A stretch of 64,000 bases of DNA from Actinomadura sp. WMMA1423. GTDB taxonomy: Bacteria; Actinomycetota; Actinomycetes; Streptosporangiales; Streptosporangiaceae. The notes below the pieces were generated by a model. It was not told the DNA's origin. It worked only from the letters and a program-made list of their open reading frames with translations, and ran no database searches. The stretch lies in NCBI RefSeq assembly GCF_006547145.1, contig NZ_CP041244.1:2108001-2172000 (forward strand), written 5' to 3'. Numbering within the stretch: the first letter of the stretch is position 1; each line of letters opens with the position of its first letter. This document shows, piece after piece, positions 16,268-25,338 of the stretch. Both the position numbers and the translations under genes were made by a program.

Positions 16268-17203
16268 GTCGTCTCCTGTGGAGGAGACGGAGAGCACGGC
16301 GAACGCCGAGAGGTTCCGTGCCGCCGGGCGCGTCGCCCGGCGGCCGTCCTGCTGAGACATTGCGGGAACGCGGCGTCGGAGCCCGCTCGCTCCCACCGCG
16401 ATCCCCGGACGGATTCTCGCGAACCCGCCCGATCACTCCGGGAGCATACGCCCCTGAAGCCGGTTAGATGTTAATCGGTGCCAAAAAAGGCCAATCTCCC
16501 TTGTCCCGCACGGCGCTTCCGCTCTCCATGAATACGCGCGGAGGGCCTCCTCCCGTTCACCCGTCCGGGGCAGGGGCGGGAGCTCGAGCCCCTGCGGGGA
16601 CGGCACCGAGCGCTCCCCGCGAAGGGCCCGGGTGCCGGACGAGGCACCGCCCGCGCCCCCCTTCCCCACCCGCCGATCGGCCCTCCGGCGGACGACGGCT
16701 TAGCGATGGCTGATCCGCTCATTAAGTGCGCATTAATGGCGTCGCGGGCGGGCCGCGAACGGCTCTAGCTTCGGAAACGTCAGCGACCGCGGACGCAAGC
16801 AGCGGCAGGAGGTGGGCTCCGATGGCACGATCACCGCGACACGGGATCTCCCCGGGAGCCGTCCACGCCTCCTGCGCGTCCGCGGCCGGGCATCGTCGCG
16901 GGGCCGGGCCCCACGGTGCCGGACGCCGGGGCCGTGCCCCGCGCTCCCGTCCACGCGGACCCGATCCGTTCCCGCCGGCCGTCCCGCACGGCGTGCCCGA
17001 CTCCAGGTTCTCTCCCACGAGGGCACCGGGACGGGCGGTGGCGGATCACACCCACCCCACCTCGGCAGGGGCGGTCCGCGTGGAGTCGGTCTCCGGGGGC
17101 GGGGCATGCGCCCAGGGCGCGGTTCCGGGCTCGGGCACCCGCGGGTGCCCGGGCCCGGGACGGCGCACTCGCGGGCCCGGCGCGACCGGGCGCCACTGAG
17201 CCG
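16268..17203. other. Long intergenic region, leader of the M23-like gene and possible small transcript
   Basis: No convincing gene. On the minus side it would hold the promoter and leader of the M23-like gene, including an 11-bp GC hairpin (about 16319-16345) and an AT-rich patch around 16455-16490. On the plus side, an AT-rich stretch with two CATTAA repeats (16720-16740) is followed by a strong ribosome-site sequence AGGAGGTG and an ATG at 16822. That opens a 125-codon frame ending at 17199, just before the hairpin at 17204. The predicted peptide is Gly/Pro/Arg-rich with less biased third positions than neighbouring genes, so coding is doubtful. Confidence 0.4.
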
Positions 17204-17262
17204 CCGTCCCCGGGGCGAGGGCCCGCCTACGGCGCGGGGGCGGGCCCTCGCCCCGGGGACGG
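17204..17262 (-). terminator. Strong hairpin terminator after pimB
   Basis: A perfect 24-bp GC-rich inverted repeat: 17204-17227 pairs with 17239-17262 around an 11-base loop. It begins 6 bases beyond the pimB stop codon. Lacking a U tract, it could act in both directions. Confidence 0.8.
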
Positions 17263-17268
17263 TCACGT

Positions 17269-18396
17269 TCAGGGGGTGAGCAGCCTGTCCAGGCGGCCCG
17301 CCTGGACGTCCCACCGCCACTCCCGTTCGATCCAGGCCCGGCCCTTGTCCCCCATGGCGCGGGCCCGCCGCGGATCCCGGAGAAGGCCCGTCACCGCCTC
17401 GGCGACGCCGGGAACGGAGCGTCCCGGCACCACGAGGCCCGTCTCACCGTCCAGGACGGCGTCGGGGGCCCCGCCCGAGTCGCCCGCGACGACGGGGAGG
17501 CCGGTGGCGGACGCCTCCAGGTACACGATGCCGAGGCCCTCCACGTCCAGGCCGCGGCGGCGGGTGCGGCACGGCATGGCGAAGACGTCGCCCGCGTCGA
17601 AGTGCGCGGGCAGCTCCTCCCAGGGGACGCCGCCGGTGAAGACGACCGAGCGGTCGACTCCGAGGGACGCGGCGAGTCGTCCCAGGTCGCCGCGGTAGGG
17701 GCCGCCGCCGACGAGGAGCAGGGCGGCGTCCGGCAGGGACTCCAGGACGCGGGGCCAGGCGCGGATGAGCGTGTCCTGCCCCTTGCGCGGGACCAGCCGG
17801 GACACGCACACCGCCACCGGGCGGTCCGCCAGCCCGTGCCGCGCCCGGATCCGCTCGCCTCCGGCTCCGCGGTGGAAGAGCGCCTCGTCGACGCCGGGGG
17901 CGAGCCGGGCCATCCGCGCCGCCGCCTCGGGCGACAGCGCGCGCGCCATCCGGGACCGGGTGTACTCGCCGAGGTAGGTCAGGACGTCGACGCCGTCACC
18001 GATGCGGCCGAGCAGGTTGCGCGCCACCGGCAGCGACGCCCAGCCCGCCTCGTGCCCGTGCGTGATGCCGACCAGCCGCTCCGCGCCGCGGCGGCGCAGC
18101 GCCGGGGCCAGCAGGCCGAGCGGCGCCGCCGCCCCGAACACGACCGTGTCGCAGCGCTCGGCGCGCAGCACGTCGGCGGCGCGCCGCAGCACCCCCGGCT
18201 CCGGCAGCATGAGGGTCCCCGGGTGCCGGACGACCGGGAAGGGCTGCCTCGCGTCGAACTCCGCCGCACCCTTCCAGGACGGGGCGTAGACGACGACCGA
18301 ACCGGGCGGGCGCCGCACGGCGAGGCCGTGGACGAACGCCTGGATGCCGCCCGGCCGCGGCGGGAAGTCGTTGGTGACGAACAGCGTCCTGGTCAT
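17269..18396 (-). CDS. pimB: GT4 mannosyltransferase, PimB-like
   Basis: 375 aa, a complete GT-B glycosyltransferase of family GT4. It begins RTLFVTNDFPPRPGGIQ with the Gly-rich donor/acceptor loop. It contains SRLVPRKGQDTLIRAWP (phosphate-binding Arg and Lys) and the EX7E motif in VEGLGIVYLEASATGLPVV. Its closest recognisable relatives are actinobacterial PimB enzymes, which add the second mannose to phosphatidylinositol monomannoside from GDP-mannose at the cytoplasmic face of the membrane. From memory it sits where Rv2188c does, next to the bc1 operon. Acceptor specificity is inferred from family and context only. Confidence 0.85.
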   Translation of the reverse strand: MTRTLFVTNDFPPRPGGIQAFVHGLAVRRPPGSVVVYAPSWKGAAEFDARQPFPVVRHPGTLMLPEPGVLRRAADVLRAERCDTVVFGAAAPLGLLAPALRRRGAERLVGITHGHEAGWASLPVARNLLGRIGDGVDVLTYLGEYTRSRMARALSPEAAARMARLAPGVDEALFHRGAGGERIRARHGLADRPVAVCVSRLVPRKGQDTLIRAWPRVLESLPDAALLLVGGGPYRGDLGRLAASLGVDRSVVFTGGVPWEELPAHFDAGDVFAMPCRTRRRGLDVEGLGIVYLEASATGLPVVAGDSGGAPDAVLDGETGLVVPGRSVPGVAEAVTGLLRDPRRARAMGDKGRAWIEREWRWDVQAGRLDRLLTP

Positions 18397-18442
18397 CGCC
18401 GACCGCCCCGCGGGCCGTGCCGCCGCCCCCGCGGCACGCGGA

Positions 18443-18476
18443 GGGGCCCGCCACCGGCTGCGCGGTGACGGGCCCC
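18443..18476 (-). terminator. Hairpin terminator of the ctaE-qcrCAB operon
   Basis: GGGGCCCGCCACCG (18443-18456) pairs with CGGTGACGGGCCCC (18463-18476) with one mismatch and a 6-base loop. It follows the qcrB stop by 15 bases and precedes pimB on the same strand. Confidence 0.65.
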
Positions 18477-18490
18477 CGATGCGCGGACGG

Positions 18491-20125
18491 TCAGTGCCGG
18501 ACCTCGTGCGACGCGGCGCCGCCCTCGATCTCCGCCTGCTCGCCGTGCGGGTGCTCGTGCTCCTCGACGGGGATGTCGTCGAACGTCCACGCCCGGTTGA
18601 GGCGCGAGCGCAGGTGCCCGATCGGGCCCTTGGTGCCGGGCGCCGGGATGCCCCGGGCGTCCCGGGCCGGGGCCTCGGGCCGGGCGTTCTCCTTGGAGAG
18701 CAGGACGTGCCGCTCCTCGTCGCGCGGCGCCTCGTGCCGCTCGGAGAACTTCCCGTCCGGCGACATCATGATCACGCCGCTCTCCACGCCGTGCCCGACG
18801 ACGTCGGCGTCCCGGCGCTGCAGGCCCAGGCAGATCCGCTTGGTGACGATGAACGCCACGATCGGCCCGAGGAAGAACGCGGCCCGGAAGAACCACGTCG
18901 TCGCGAAGAGCGACACATGGAACTTCTCCGCGATGACGTCGTTGGCGCCGGCGAGCCACAGCAGCCCGTAGAAGGCGACCGCCGCCATGCCCGTCGCCGT
19001 GCGGACCGGGGCGTTGCGCGGCCGGTCGTTCACGTGGTGGTGGCGCTTGTCGCCCGTCACCCACTGCTCCACGAACGGCCAGGCCGCCGCGCCGCCGAAC
19101 ACGATGCCGAGCGGCACCAGCGCCGGGATCAGCACGTTGAAGCTGACCGTGTGGCCCCAGGCGGAGACCTCCCAGTTCGGCATGATGCGCAGCGCGCCCT
19201 CCAGGACGCCCATGTACCAGTCGGGCTGGGAGCCCGAGGAGATCGCGCCGGGGTCGTACGGGCCGAACAGCCAGATCGGGTTGATCTGCGCGAACGCGCC
19301 GAGCAGCGCGAGGACGCCGAAGGTGAACAGGAAGTAGGCGCCCGTCTTGGCCATGAAGACCGGGTAGAAGGGGTAGCCGTACACCTGGTGCTCGCTCTGG
19401 TGCTTGACCGGCATCGCCGTGTGCTTCTGCACCCACATGATCATCATGTGCGCGGTGACCATGCCGAGCAGCAGGCCCGGGATCAGCAGGATGTGCAGCA
19501 TGTACAGGCGCGGGACGATGTCCTGGCCGGGGAACTCGCCGCCGAACAGGAACATGTAGATGTAGGTGCCGACCACCGGGATCGACTCCGCCACGCCCTG
19601 CGTGATGCGCAGGCCGGTGCCCGACAGCAGGTCGTCGGGCAGGGAGTACCCGAACAGGCCCTCCAGCATGCCCAGCGTGAACATGCCGATGCCGATCAGC
19701 CAGTTGAGCTCGCGCGGCTTGCGGTAGGCGCCGGTGAAGAACACGCGCAGCATGTGCGCGAGGATCGACGCCATGAACAGGACCGCGGCCCAGTGGTGGA
19801 TCTGCCGCATGAGCAGGCCGCCGCGCACGTCGAAGCTGATGTGCAGCGTCGAGGCGTAGGCCTCGGACATCGTCACGCCCTGCAGCTTCGTGTACGAGCC
19901 GTCGTACACGGTCTCCGTCATGCTCGGCTGGAACCAGAGCGTCAGGAACGTCCCGGTCAGCAGCAGGATGATGAAGGAGTACAGGGCGATCTCGCCCAGC
20001 ATGAAGGACCAGTGGTCCGGAAAGACCTTCTTCATGTTCCGCTTGAAGAAGGTGGTGGAGCCGAGGCGGTCGTCGAGGAACGTCAGCGGCGCCTCGACCG
20101 CCTTCGGGGCTGTCGCCTCGCTCAT
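18491..20125 (-). CDS. qcrB: Cytochrome bc1 complex cytochrome b subunit
   Basis: 544 aa. Membrane subunit that oxidises menaquinol and passes electrons to the Rieske centre and through two b haems. It has about nine hydrophobic segments; haem-ligand His residues are visible in LLMRQIHHWAAVLF and LYMLHILLIPGLLLGMVTAHMMIMW. The Qo-site loop is PDWY, in SGSQPDWYMG. The long C-terminal cytoplasmic extension is typical of actinobacterial QcrB. ATG at 20125 overlaps the qcrA stop by 4 bases (ATGA). Actinobacterial bc1 forms a supercomplex with the aa3 oxidase encoded at 41.9-44.8 kb. Confidence 0.97.
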   Translation of the reverse strand: MSEATAPKAVEAPLTFLDDRLGSTTFFKRNMKKVFPDHWSFMLGEIALYSFIILLLTGTFLTLWFQPSMTETVYDGSYTKLQGVTMSEAYASTLHISFDVRGGLLMRQIHHWAAVLFMASILAHMLRVFFTGAYRKPRELNWLIGIGMFTLGMLEGLFGYSLPDDLLSGTGLRITQGVAESIPVVGTYIYMFLFGGEFPGQDIVPRLYMLHILLIPGLLLGMVTAHMMIMWVQKHTAMPVKHQSEHQVYGYPFYPVFMAKTGAYFLFTFGVLALLGAFAQINPIWLFGPYDPGAISSGSQPDWYMGVLEGALRIMPNWEVSAWGHTVSFNVLIPALVPLGIVFGGAAAWPFVEQWVTGDKRHHHVNDRPRNAPVRTATGMAAVAFYGLLWLAGANDVIAEKFHVSLFATTWFFRAAFFLGPIVAFIVTKRICLGLQRRDADVVGHGVESGVIMMSPDGKFSERHEAPRDEERHVLLSKENARPEAPARDARGIPAPGTKGPIGHLRSRLNRAWTFDDIPVEEHEHPHGEQAEIEGGAASHEVRH

Positions 20126-21231
20126 CCGCGCTCCCAGAAGCTCGGTCCGACGGGTTCGTGGTAGTCGCTCGTGGCGACGAGGTACCCGTCCTCGACGGCC
20201 AGCGGCAGCTGCGGCAGCGACCGGGCCGCCGGCCCGAAGATGACCTTCGCCGCGTCGGTGGCGTCGAAGGTCGACTGGTGGCACGGGCACAGGATGTGGT
20301 GCGTGGTCTGCTCGTACAGGGCCGCGGGGCAGCCGACGTGCGTGCACACCTTGGAGTAGGCGACGATCCCGTTGACGTGCCAGTTCTCGCGCCCCTTGGC
20401 GGGCTTGAACTGGTCGGCGGGAACGTTGATGAGGATGGTGACGGCCTTGGCCTCCTGCGTCAGCACCTGGTCCTCGGGGACCTCCTCCTCGATCCCCTCG
20501 GGCAGGACGGTGATCATCGAGCCCGGGGAGGAGAAGTCGCTGACGAGCAGCGGCTTGTTGGTGCCGTCCACGACCAGGCGGACGCCCTTCTTGCCCTCCG
20601 CCTGCGCCTTCTTGACGGCCTCGCCCCAGTAGGTGTGGCGGAGCCGCTTCTCCGGCAGCGGGCCGAGGTCGCGCAGCAGCACCAGCGGGGCCAGGCCGAG
20701 CGGCGCGGCGGCCAGCAGCAGCGTGCGGCGCAGCAGGGGCCGCTTGGTGATGCCGCTGTCGTCGGCGCCTTCCAGGAAGTCCTCGGTGAAGGCCGCCCGG
20801 GTCTCCTCGTCGGCGGCCATCTCGTGCCGCTCCTGGACGATCGGCTTGCTCGTCATCAGGCGGCGCACCCAGATGGTGACACCGAAGGCCAGCGCGAGGA
20901 ACGACAGCGCCATCAGGCCGCCGAGCCACAGGTTGGACTCGCGGGCCCTGGTGACGCCGTGCATGCCGCCGTCGCGGCCGCTCCAGCCGATGAAGTAGGC
21001 GATGAACGCCACGCTGGAGGCGAACGCGACCAGGAAGAGCGTCGCGACGATCCGCTCGGCCCGCTTGGCCGACGCCTCGTCGAGCTGCTCGCCCACGCCC
21101 GCGGGCGCCGAGATGTCGTCCTCGGCCAGCAGCGCCTTCTCCCGCGCGGGGGACGGCGTGCCGATCACGCGCTCGCGCGGGCCGGGCCGGCCCGCCGCGC
21201 CGTTGTTGTCGTCCTTGTTGTCGTCGCTCAT
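20122..21231 (-). CDS. qcrA: Cytochrome bc1 complex Rieske iron-sulfur subunit
   Basis: 369 aa. The Rieske [2Fe-2S] centre is plain: CTHVGC and CPCHQS supply two Cys and two His ligands, with the disulfide-forming Cys in each box. Unlike single-anchor Rieske proteins it has a long N-terminal part with three hydrophobic segments (near residues 60-80, 100-120 and 165-190), as in other actinobacteria. ATG at 21231 overlaps the qcrC stop by 4 bases. It shuttles electrons from quinol to the dihaem cytochrome c subunit. Confidence 0.97.
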   Translation of the reverse strand: MSDDNKDDNNGAAGRPGPRERVIGTPSPAREKALLAEDDISAPAGVGEQLDEASAKRAERIVATLFLVAFASSVAFIAYFIGWSGRDGGMHGVTRARESNLWLGGLMALSFLALAFGVTIWVRRLMTSKPIVQERHEMAADEETRAAFTEDFLEGADDSGITKRPLLRRTLLLAAAPLGLAPLVLLRDLGPLPEKRLRHTYWGEAVKKAQAEGKKGVRLVVDGTNKPLLVSDFSSPGSMITVLPEGIEEEVPEDQVLTQEAKAVTILINVPADQFKPAKGRENWHVNGIVAYSKVCTHVGCPAALYEQTTHHILCPCHQSTFDATDAAKVIFGPAARSLPQLPLAVEDGYLVATSDYHEPVGPSFWERG

Positions 21232-22160
21232 GACTTCTTCAGCTTCTTCGGCTTCTTCGCGGTGATCCACATGGCGGCCAGGACCAGCAGGCCGATGCCG
21301 ACCAGCCAGCCGGCCAGCCCCTCGGTCACCGGGCCGATGCGGCCGAGGCCGTTGCCGCCGGGGTTCGGCTCCTCGCGCGTCTGGACGAGGTAGGCGATGA
21401 TCGCCTGCTTGTCCTTCGGCGTGAGCGTGGTGTCGTTGAACACCGGCATCGCCTGCGGGCCGGTCAGCATGGCCTCGTACATCTGGGTGGGCGTGACGTC
21501 GGAGTTCGACAGCGAGGGCGCGTACTTGCCGCCGGTCAGCGCGCCGCCCTGGCCGGTGAAGTTGTGGCACTGCGCGCAGTTGGTGCGGAACAGCTTCCCG
21601 CCGAGCGCGACGTCGCCGGTCTTCGGGTCCACGGCCGACGCCGGGGGGACCGCCGGGCCGCCGCCGAGCGAGGCGACGTAGGCGCTGAGGTCGGACAGGT
21701 TCTTCTCGGCCTGCGCCTTCTGCTTCTCGGCCGCCTCCCGCTTGTCCTTCTCCTCGTAGTCGGTCTTGATCGAGGTGTTGAACTCGGGGATCGGCGTCTT
21801 GCGCGGCATCTGCGCGCCGGGGTTCGCCGCGGGCATGCGGCCGGTGCCGACCTGGAAGTCGACGGACGCCGCGCCGACGCCGATGAGGCTCGGGGCGATC
21901 GGGTTGCCCTTGGCGTCCTTGGTGCCCTCGGCGTTCAGCCCGTGGCAGCTCGCGCAGTTCTTGTTGAAGAGCTGCTGGCCGTTCTTCAGGTCCTGCGCCG
22001 CCTGGGCGGTGGTCTGCGCCTCGGCTCGGTCAGTCCGCGGCGAGAAGCCGGCGTAGATCGCGCCGATCGCCGCCAGGGCCGCCAGCACGACGGCGTAGCC
22101 CGCCCACGGGCGCCGTCGCCATGCGGTGATCCTTTTCACGGAAGTCCCCGTTCGGGTCAT
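21228..22160 (-). CDS. qcrC: Cytochrome bc1 complex dihaem cytochrome c subunit
   Basis: 310 aa. Two CXXCH haem-attachment sites, CASCH near residue 70 and CAQCH near residue 200, each begin a c-type cytochrome domain; distal Met ligands are likely in GRMPAANPGAQMP and QAMPVF. An N-terminal hydrophobic segment (YAVVLAALAAIGAIYAGF) and a C-terminal helix (GWLVGIGLLVLAAMWI) anchor it outside the membrane. The dihaem form replaces a soluble cytochrome c and feeds the aa3 oxidase directly. Start taken at ATG 22160, 19 bases after ctaE; a GTG at 22139 is possible. Confidence 0.96.
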   Translation of the reverse strand: MTRTGTSVKRITAWRRRPWAGYAVVLAALAAIGAIYAGFSPRTDRAEAQTTAQAAQDLKNGQQLFNKNCASCHGLNAEGTKDAKGNPIAPSLIGVGAASVDFQVGTGRMPAANPGAQMPRKTPIPEFNTSIKTDYEEKDKREAAEKQKAQAEKNLSDLSAYVASLGGGPAVPPASAVDPKTGDVALGGKLFRTNCAQCHNFTGQGGALTGGKYAPSLSNSDVTPTQMYEAMLTGPQAMPVFNDTTLTPKDKQAIIAYLVQTREEPNPGGNGLGRIGPVTEGLAGWLVGIGLLVLAAMWITAKKPKKLKKS

Positions 22161-22179
22161 GTCGGGTGGGTCGGGTCGG

Positions 22180-22827
22180 TCAGAGGTCGAGCAGGTAGAC
22201 GACCGAGAACAGGCCGATCCACACCACGTCGACGAAGTGCCAGTAGTACGAGACGACGATCGCGCTCGTCGCCTGCTCGTGCGTCCACCGCTTGGCGGCG
22301 TAGGTGCGCCCGAGAAGGAACAGGAACGCGACCAGGCCGCCGATGACGTGCAGGCCGTGGAAGCCGGTGGCCAGGTAGAAGACCGAGCCGTAGGCCGAGG
22401 ACGAGAAGGTGAGACCGTCCTTGGTCACCAGCTGGGAGTACTCGTAGCCCTGGCCGGCGACGAAGTAGGCGCCCATGAGGAAGGAGAGCACGTACCACTC
22501 GCGCAGGCCCCAGCGCGACACGTTCAGCAGGCTCCCGTCGCGCCCGACCTTGCCCGCCTCGGCCTTGAACACGCCCATCTGGCAGGTCACGGAGGAGAGC
22601 ACGAGGACGGTCGTGTTGATCGCCGAGAGCGGCAGGTCCAGCGGGGCGCCGGGCCACGCGTGGTGGCCGGACTGGCCGATCGTCACAGAGCGGATCGTGA
22701 AGAACATCGCGAACAGCGCCGCGAAGAACATCAGCTCGGACGACAGCCAAACGATCGTCCCCACGCTGACCAGATTGGGACGGTTCGCCCGTGCGTGAGG
22801 TGTTGTCTCTATCGCGGATGCTGTCAC
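22180..22827 (-). CDS. ctaE: Cytochrome c oxidase subunit III
   Basis: 215 aa, five to six transmembrane helices, the short actinobacterial form. Family motifs include [32 protein letters not shown] and FHGLHVIGG. First gene of the ctaE-qcrC-qcrA-qcrB operon. GTG at 22827 has no ribosome site and lies 6 bases below AATAAT, so it may be leaderless. Subunits I, II and IV are encoded about 20 kb away. Confidence 0.96.
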   Translation of the reverse strand: MTASAIETTPHARANRPNLVSVGTIVWLSSELMFFAALFAMFFTIRSVTIGQSGHHAWPGAPLDLPLSAINTTVLVLSSVTCQMGVFKAEAGKVGRDGSLLNVSRWGLREWYVLSFLMGAYFVAGQGYEYSQLVTKDGLTFSSSAYGSVFYLATGFHGLHVIGGLVAFLFLLGRTYAAKRWTHEQATSAIVVSYYWHFVDVVWIGLFSVVYLLDL

Positions 22828-22927
22828 GCCAGCATTATTGCGCCCCTATCCAGTGACTGACGCATGACCCCCCATCTAGGGTTCCCCGAGCGTGTCACCG
22901 GCGCCGCGACCCGGTACCCTCACGTCC

Positions 22928-23350
22928 ATGAGCACCGCCCCGGAGAGCCCGATGAAGGTCCTCGTCTACAGCGACGACGCGAACACGCGCGCCGAGATCC
23001 GGATGGCGATCGGGCGCCGTCCCGCCGCCGGCCTCCCGAAGGTCGAGTTCGAGGAGTGCGCCACCCAGCCGGCCGTCGTGGCCCGGCTCGACAAGGGCGG
23101 CGTCGACGTCCTGATCGTCGACGGCGAGGCGCAGCCCGCGGGCGGCCTCGGCGTGTGCCGGCAGGCCAAGGACGAGGTGTACGACTGCCCGCCCGTCCTG
23201 GCGATCATCGGCCGCCGCGACGACGGCTGGCTCGCCACCTGGTCGGGCGCCGACGCCGTGGTGGGCCTGCCGATCGACCCGATGGGCCTCGCGAACGCTC
23301 TCGCCGGCCTCATGCGGCAGCGGGTCCAGAACCGCCTTCCGGCCCTGTGA
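22928..23350 (+). CDS. Atypical response-regulator receiver-like protein
   Basis: 140 aa, a stand-alone receiver-type fold: MKVLVYSDDANTRAEI supplies the acidic pair, DVLIVDGEAQ the candidate phospho-acceptor Asp, and VVGLPIDPMGLANAL the last strand and helix. The conserved Lys (normally KP) is Leu, and the Thr/Ser switch position is Gly in AIIG, so normal phospho-signalling is doubtful. No output domain. ATG at 22928 lies 7 bases below TACCCT, with GTGTCA 17 bases further up, so it is probably leaderless. Divergent from the oxidase operon and just upstream of trpD. Confidence 0.75.
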   Translation: MSTAPESPMKVLVYSDDANTRAEIRMAIGRRPAAGLPKVEFEECATQPAVVARLDKGGVDVLIVDGEAQPAGGLGVCRQAKDEVYDCPPVLAIIGRRDDGWLATWSGADAVVGLPIDPMGLANALAGLMRQRVQNRLPAL

Positions 23351-23430
23351 CCCCCGCACCGTAGCCCGCGGCACCACCTCTCCGACGGCACCACCTCCAC
23401 GACGCTGACCACCACGACCCTGTAGGCGAC

Positions 23431-24480
23431 ATGGACGCGCGCACCAGCTGGCCCGCACTGCTCAACGCCCTCGTGTCGGGCGACTCGCTGTCCAGCGAGG
23501 AGACCTCCTGGGCCATGAACAGCATCATGTCCGGCGAGGCCACCGACGTGCAGATCGCGGGCTTCGCCGTGGCGCTGCGCGCCAAGGGCGAGACGGTCGA
23601 GGAGGTCACCGGGCTCGCCGAGGGCATGATGGACAACGCCACCCCCATCGACGTGCCCGGCGACATCGCCGACCTCGTCGGGACGGGCGGCGACCGCGCC
23701 CACACCGTCAACGTCTCCACGATGGCCGCCGTGGTCGCGGCCGCGTCGGGCGTGCGGGTCGTCAAGCACGGCAACCGCGCCGCGTCGTCCTCGTGCGGCG
23801 CGGCCGACCTGCTGGAGCACCTCGGCGTCGCGATCGACCTGTCCCCCGAGGCCACCGCGCGGGTCGCCGACGAGGTCGGCATCACCTTCTGCTTCGCTCC
23901 GCTCTACCACCCGGCGCTGAAGTACGCCTCGCGCACCCGCAGCGAGCTGGGCACGCCCACGGTCTTCAACTTCCTCGGCCCGCTGACGAACCCGGCGCGC
24001 CCCCTGGCCCAGGCGGTCGGGGTGTTCCACCCGCGGATGGCGGGCGTGATGGCGGGCGTGTTCGCCGCGCGCGGCTGCTCCTCGCTGGTGTTCCGGGGCG
24101 ACGACGGGCTCGACGAGCTGACCACCACGGGCACCTCCACGGTGTGGGTCGTCCGCGACGGGACGGCGACGGAGACGACCTTCGACCCGTCCGACCTCGG
24201 CATCCCGCCGGCCGAGCCGGAGGACCTGCGCGGCGCCGACGCGGCCTTCAACGGGCGGGTGGCGCGCGAGACGTTCGCGGGGCGGCCGGGGCCCGTCCGC
24301 GACATGGTGCTGCTGAACGCCGCCGCGCTCATCACCGCCTACGAGGGGGCGCCGGCCGCCGCCGACCTCACCGCGACGCTGCGGGAGGCCTACGGGCGCG
24401 CCGCGGCCGCGGTCGACTCCGGGGCCGCGAGCGCCCTGCTCGACCGCTGGATCGAGGCCTCCCGGCGCCTGCGCGGCTGA
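23431..24480 (+). CDS. trpD: Anthranilate phosphoribosyltransferase
   Basis: 349 aa, complete. Transfers phosphoribosyl from PRPP to anthranilate in the second step of tryptophan synthesis. Motifs include the PRPP loop [24 protein letters not shown], and [10 protein letters not shown]. It stands alone, not in a trp operon, beside the ctaE-qcr genes as in M. tuberculosis (Rv2192c, from memory). ATG at 23431 has no clear ribosome site. A 12-bp hairpin overlaps its stop codon. Confidence 0.95.
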   Translation: MDARTSWPALLNALVSGDSLSSEETSWAMNSIMSGEATDVQIAGFAVALRAKGETVEEVTGLAEGMMDNATPIDVPGDIADLVGTGGDRAHTVNVSTMAAVVAAASGVRVVKHGNRAASSSCGAADLLEHLGVAIDLSPEATARVADEVGITFCFAPLYHPALKYASRTRSELGTPTVFNFLGPLTNPARPLAQAVGVFHPRMAGVMAGVFAARGCSSLVFRGDDGLDELTTTGTSTVWVVRDGTATETTFDPSDLGIPPAEPEDLRGADAAFNGRVARETFAGRPGPVRDMVLLNAAALITAYEGAPAAADLTATLREAYGRAAAAVDSGAASALLDRWIEASRRLRG

Positions 24481-24495
24481 CGCCCGCGCAGGCGC
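24465..24495 (+). terminator. Hairpin terminator overlapping the trpD stop codon
   Basis: GCGCCTGCGCGG (24465-24476) pairs perfectly with CCGCGCAGGCGC (24484-24495) around a 7-base loop containing the TGA. It lies between convergent trpD and potC and could end both transcripts. Confidence 0.65.
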
Positions 24496-24528
24496 TCACA
24501 CGGCTCCGCGGGCATGCGGGCGCACGGC

Positions 24529-25338
24529 TCACGTGACGCCGCGGGCCCCGCTGGACAGCCGCTGCGCGAGGTAGATCGGGATCACCGACAGCACGATCAG
24601 GGCCGCGGCCAGCACGTTGACGACCGGGGCCTGGTTGGGCCGGAACAGGTTGTTGAAGATCCAGATCGGCAGGGTCTGGGCGCCCGGCCCGGCGGTGAAC
24701 GTGGTCACGATGATCTCGTCGAAGGACAGCGCGAACGACAGCAGCGCCCCGGCCAGCAGGGCCGAGCGCAGCGCCGGGAACGTGACGTGCCAGAACGTCT
24801 GGAACGTGTCGGCGCCGAGGTCGGCGGACGCCTCCTCCAGGTTCGTGCCGGTGCGCCGCAGCCGGGCGAGCACGTTGTTGAAGATCGTGACGACGCAGAA
24901 CGTGGCGTGCCCCACGATCACGGTGAACAGGCCGAGCCCGATCCCGAGCGGCTTCAGCACGACCTGGAAGGCGTTGCTGAGCGCGATGCCCGTGACGATG
25001 CCGGGCAGCGCGATCGGGAGGACCACGACCAGCGACACCGTCTCGCGCCCGAAGAACCGGTGGCGCGCGACCGCGAAGGCCGCCATGGTGCCGAGGACGA
25101 GCGCGGCGGCGGTCGCGCCGAGGCCCGCCTTGAGGCTGGTGAGGACGGCCTGCCGGGCGCCCTCGTTGTCCAGGGCCTGCGACCACCAGCGCCCGGTGAA
25201 CCCCGAGGGCGGCCAGCCGAACGTCGTGTCGGCGTTGACGGAGTTGACCAGCACGACCAGCAGCGGCACGTAGATGACGGCGAGGCCGAGGGACATCATG
25301 ACGCGCAGCGCGATCCGCGCGGCGGGGGAGAGGGTCAT
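24529..25338 (-). CDS. potC: Polyamine-type ABC transporter permease, PotC-like
   Basis: 269 aa, six transmembrane segments. The cytoplasmic EAA loop reads EEASADLGADTFQTFWHVTFPAL, contacting the ATPase. It begins ALRVMMSLGLAVIYVPLLVVLVNS, the usual PotC/PotI start. ATG at 25338 overlaps the potB stop by one base (TGATG), so the permeases are translated together. Likely imports spermidine, putrescine or a related cation; the exact ligand cannot be told. Confidence 0.9.
   Translation of the reverse strand: MTLSPAARIALRVMMSLGLAVIYVPLLVVLVNSVNADTTFGWPPSGFTGRWWSQALDNEGARQAVLTSLKAGLGATAAALVLGTMAAFAVARHRFFGRETVSLVVVLPIALPGIVTGIALSNAFQVVLKPLGIGLGLFTVIVGHATFCVVTIFNNVLARLRRTGTNLEEASADLGADTFQTFWHVTFPALRSALLAGALLSFALSFDEIIVTTFTAGPGAQTLPIWIFNNLFRPNQAPVVNVLAAALIVLSVIPIYLAQRLSSGARGVT

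Noticed and set aside
15457-16467. Long plus-strand Arg/Pro-rich frames opposite the M23-like gene
   Set aside because: They are antisense readings of the DAR repeat region; the minus frame alone has a signal-anchor, fold and ribosome site.
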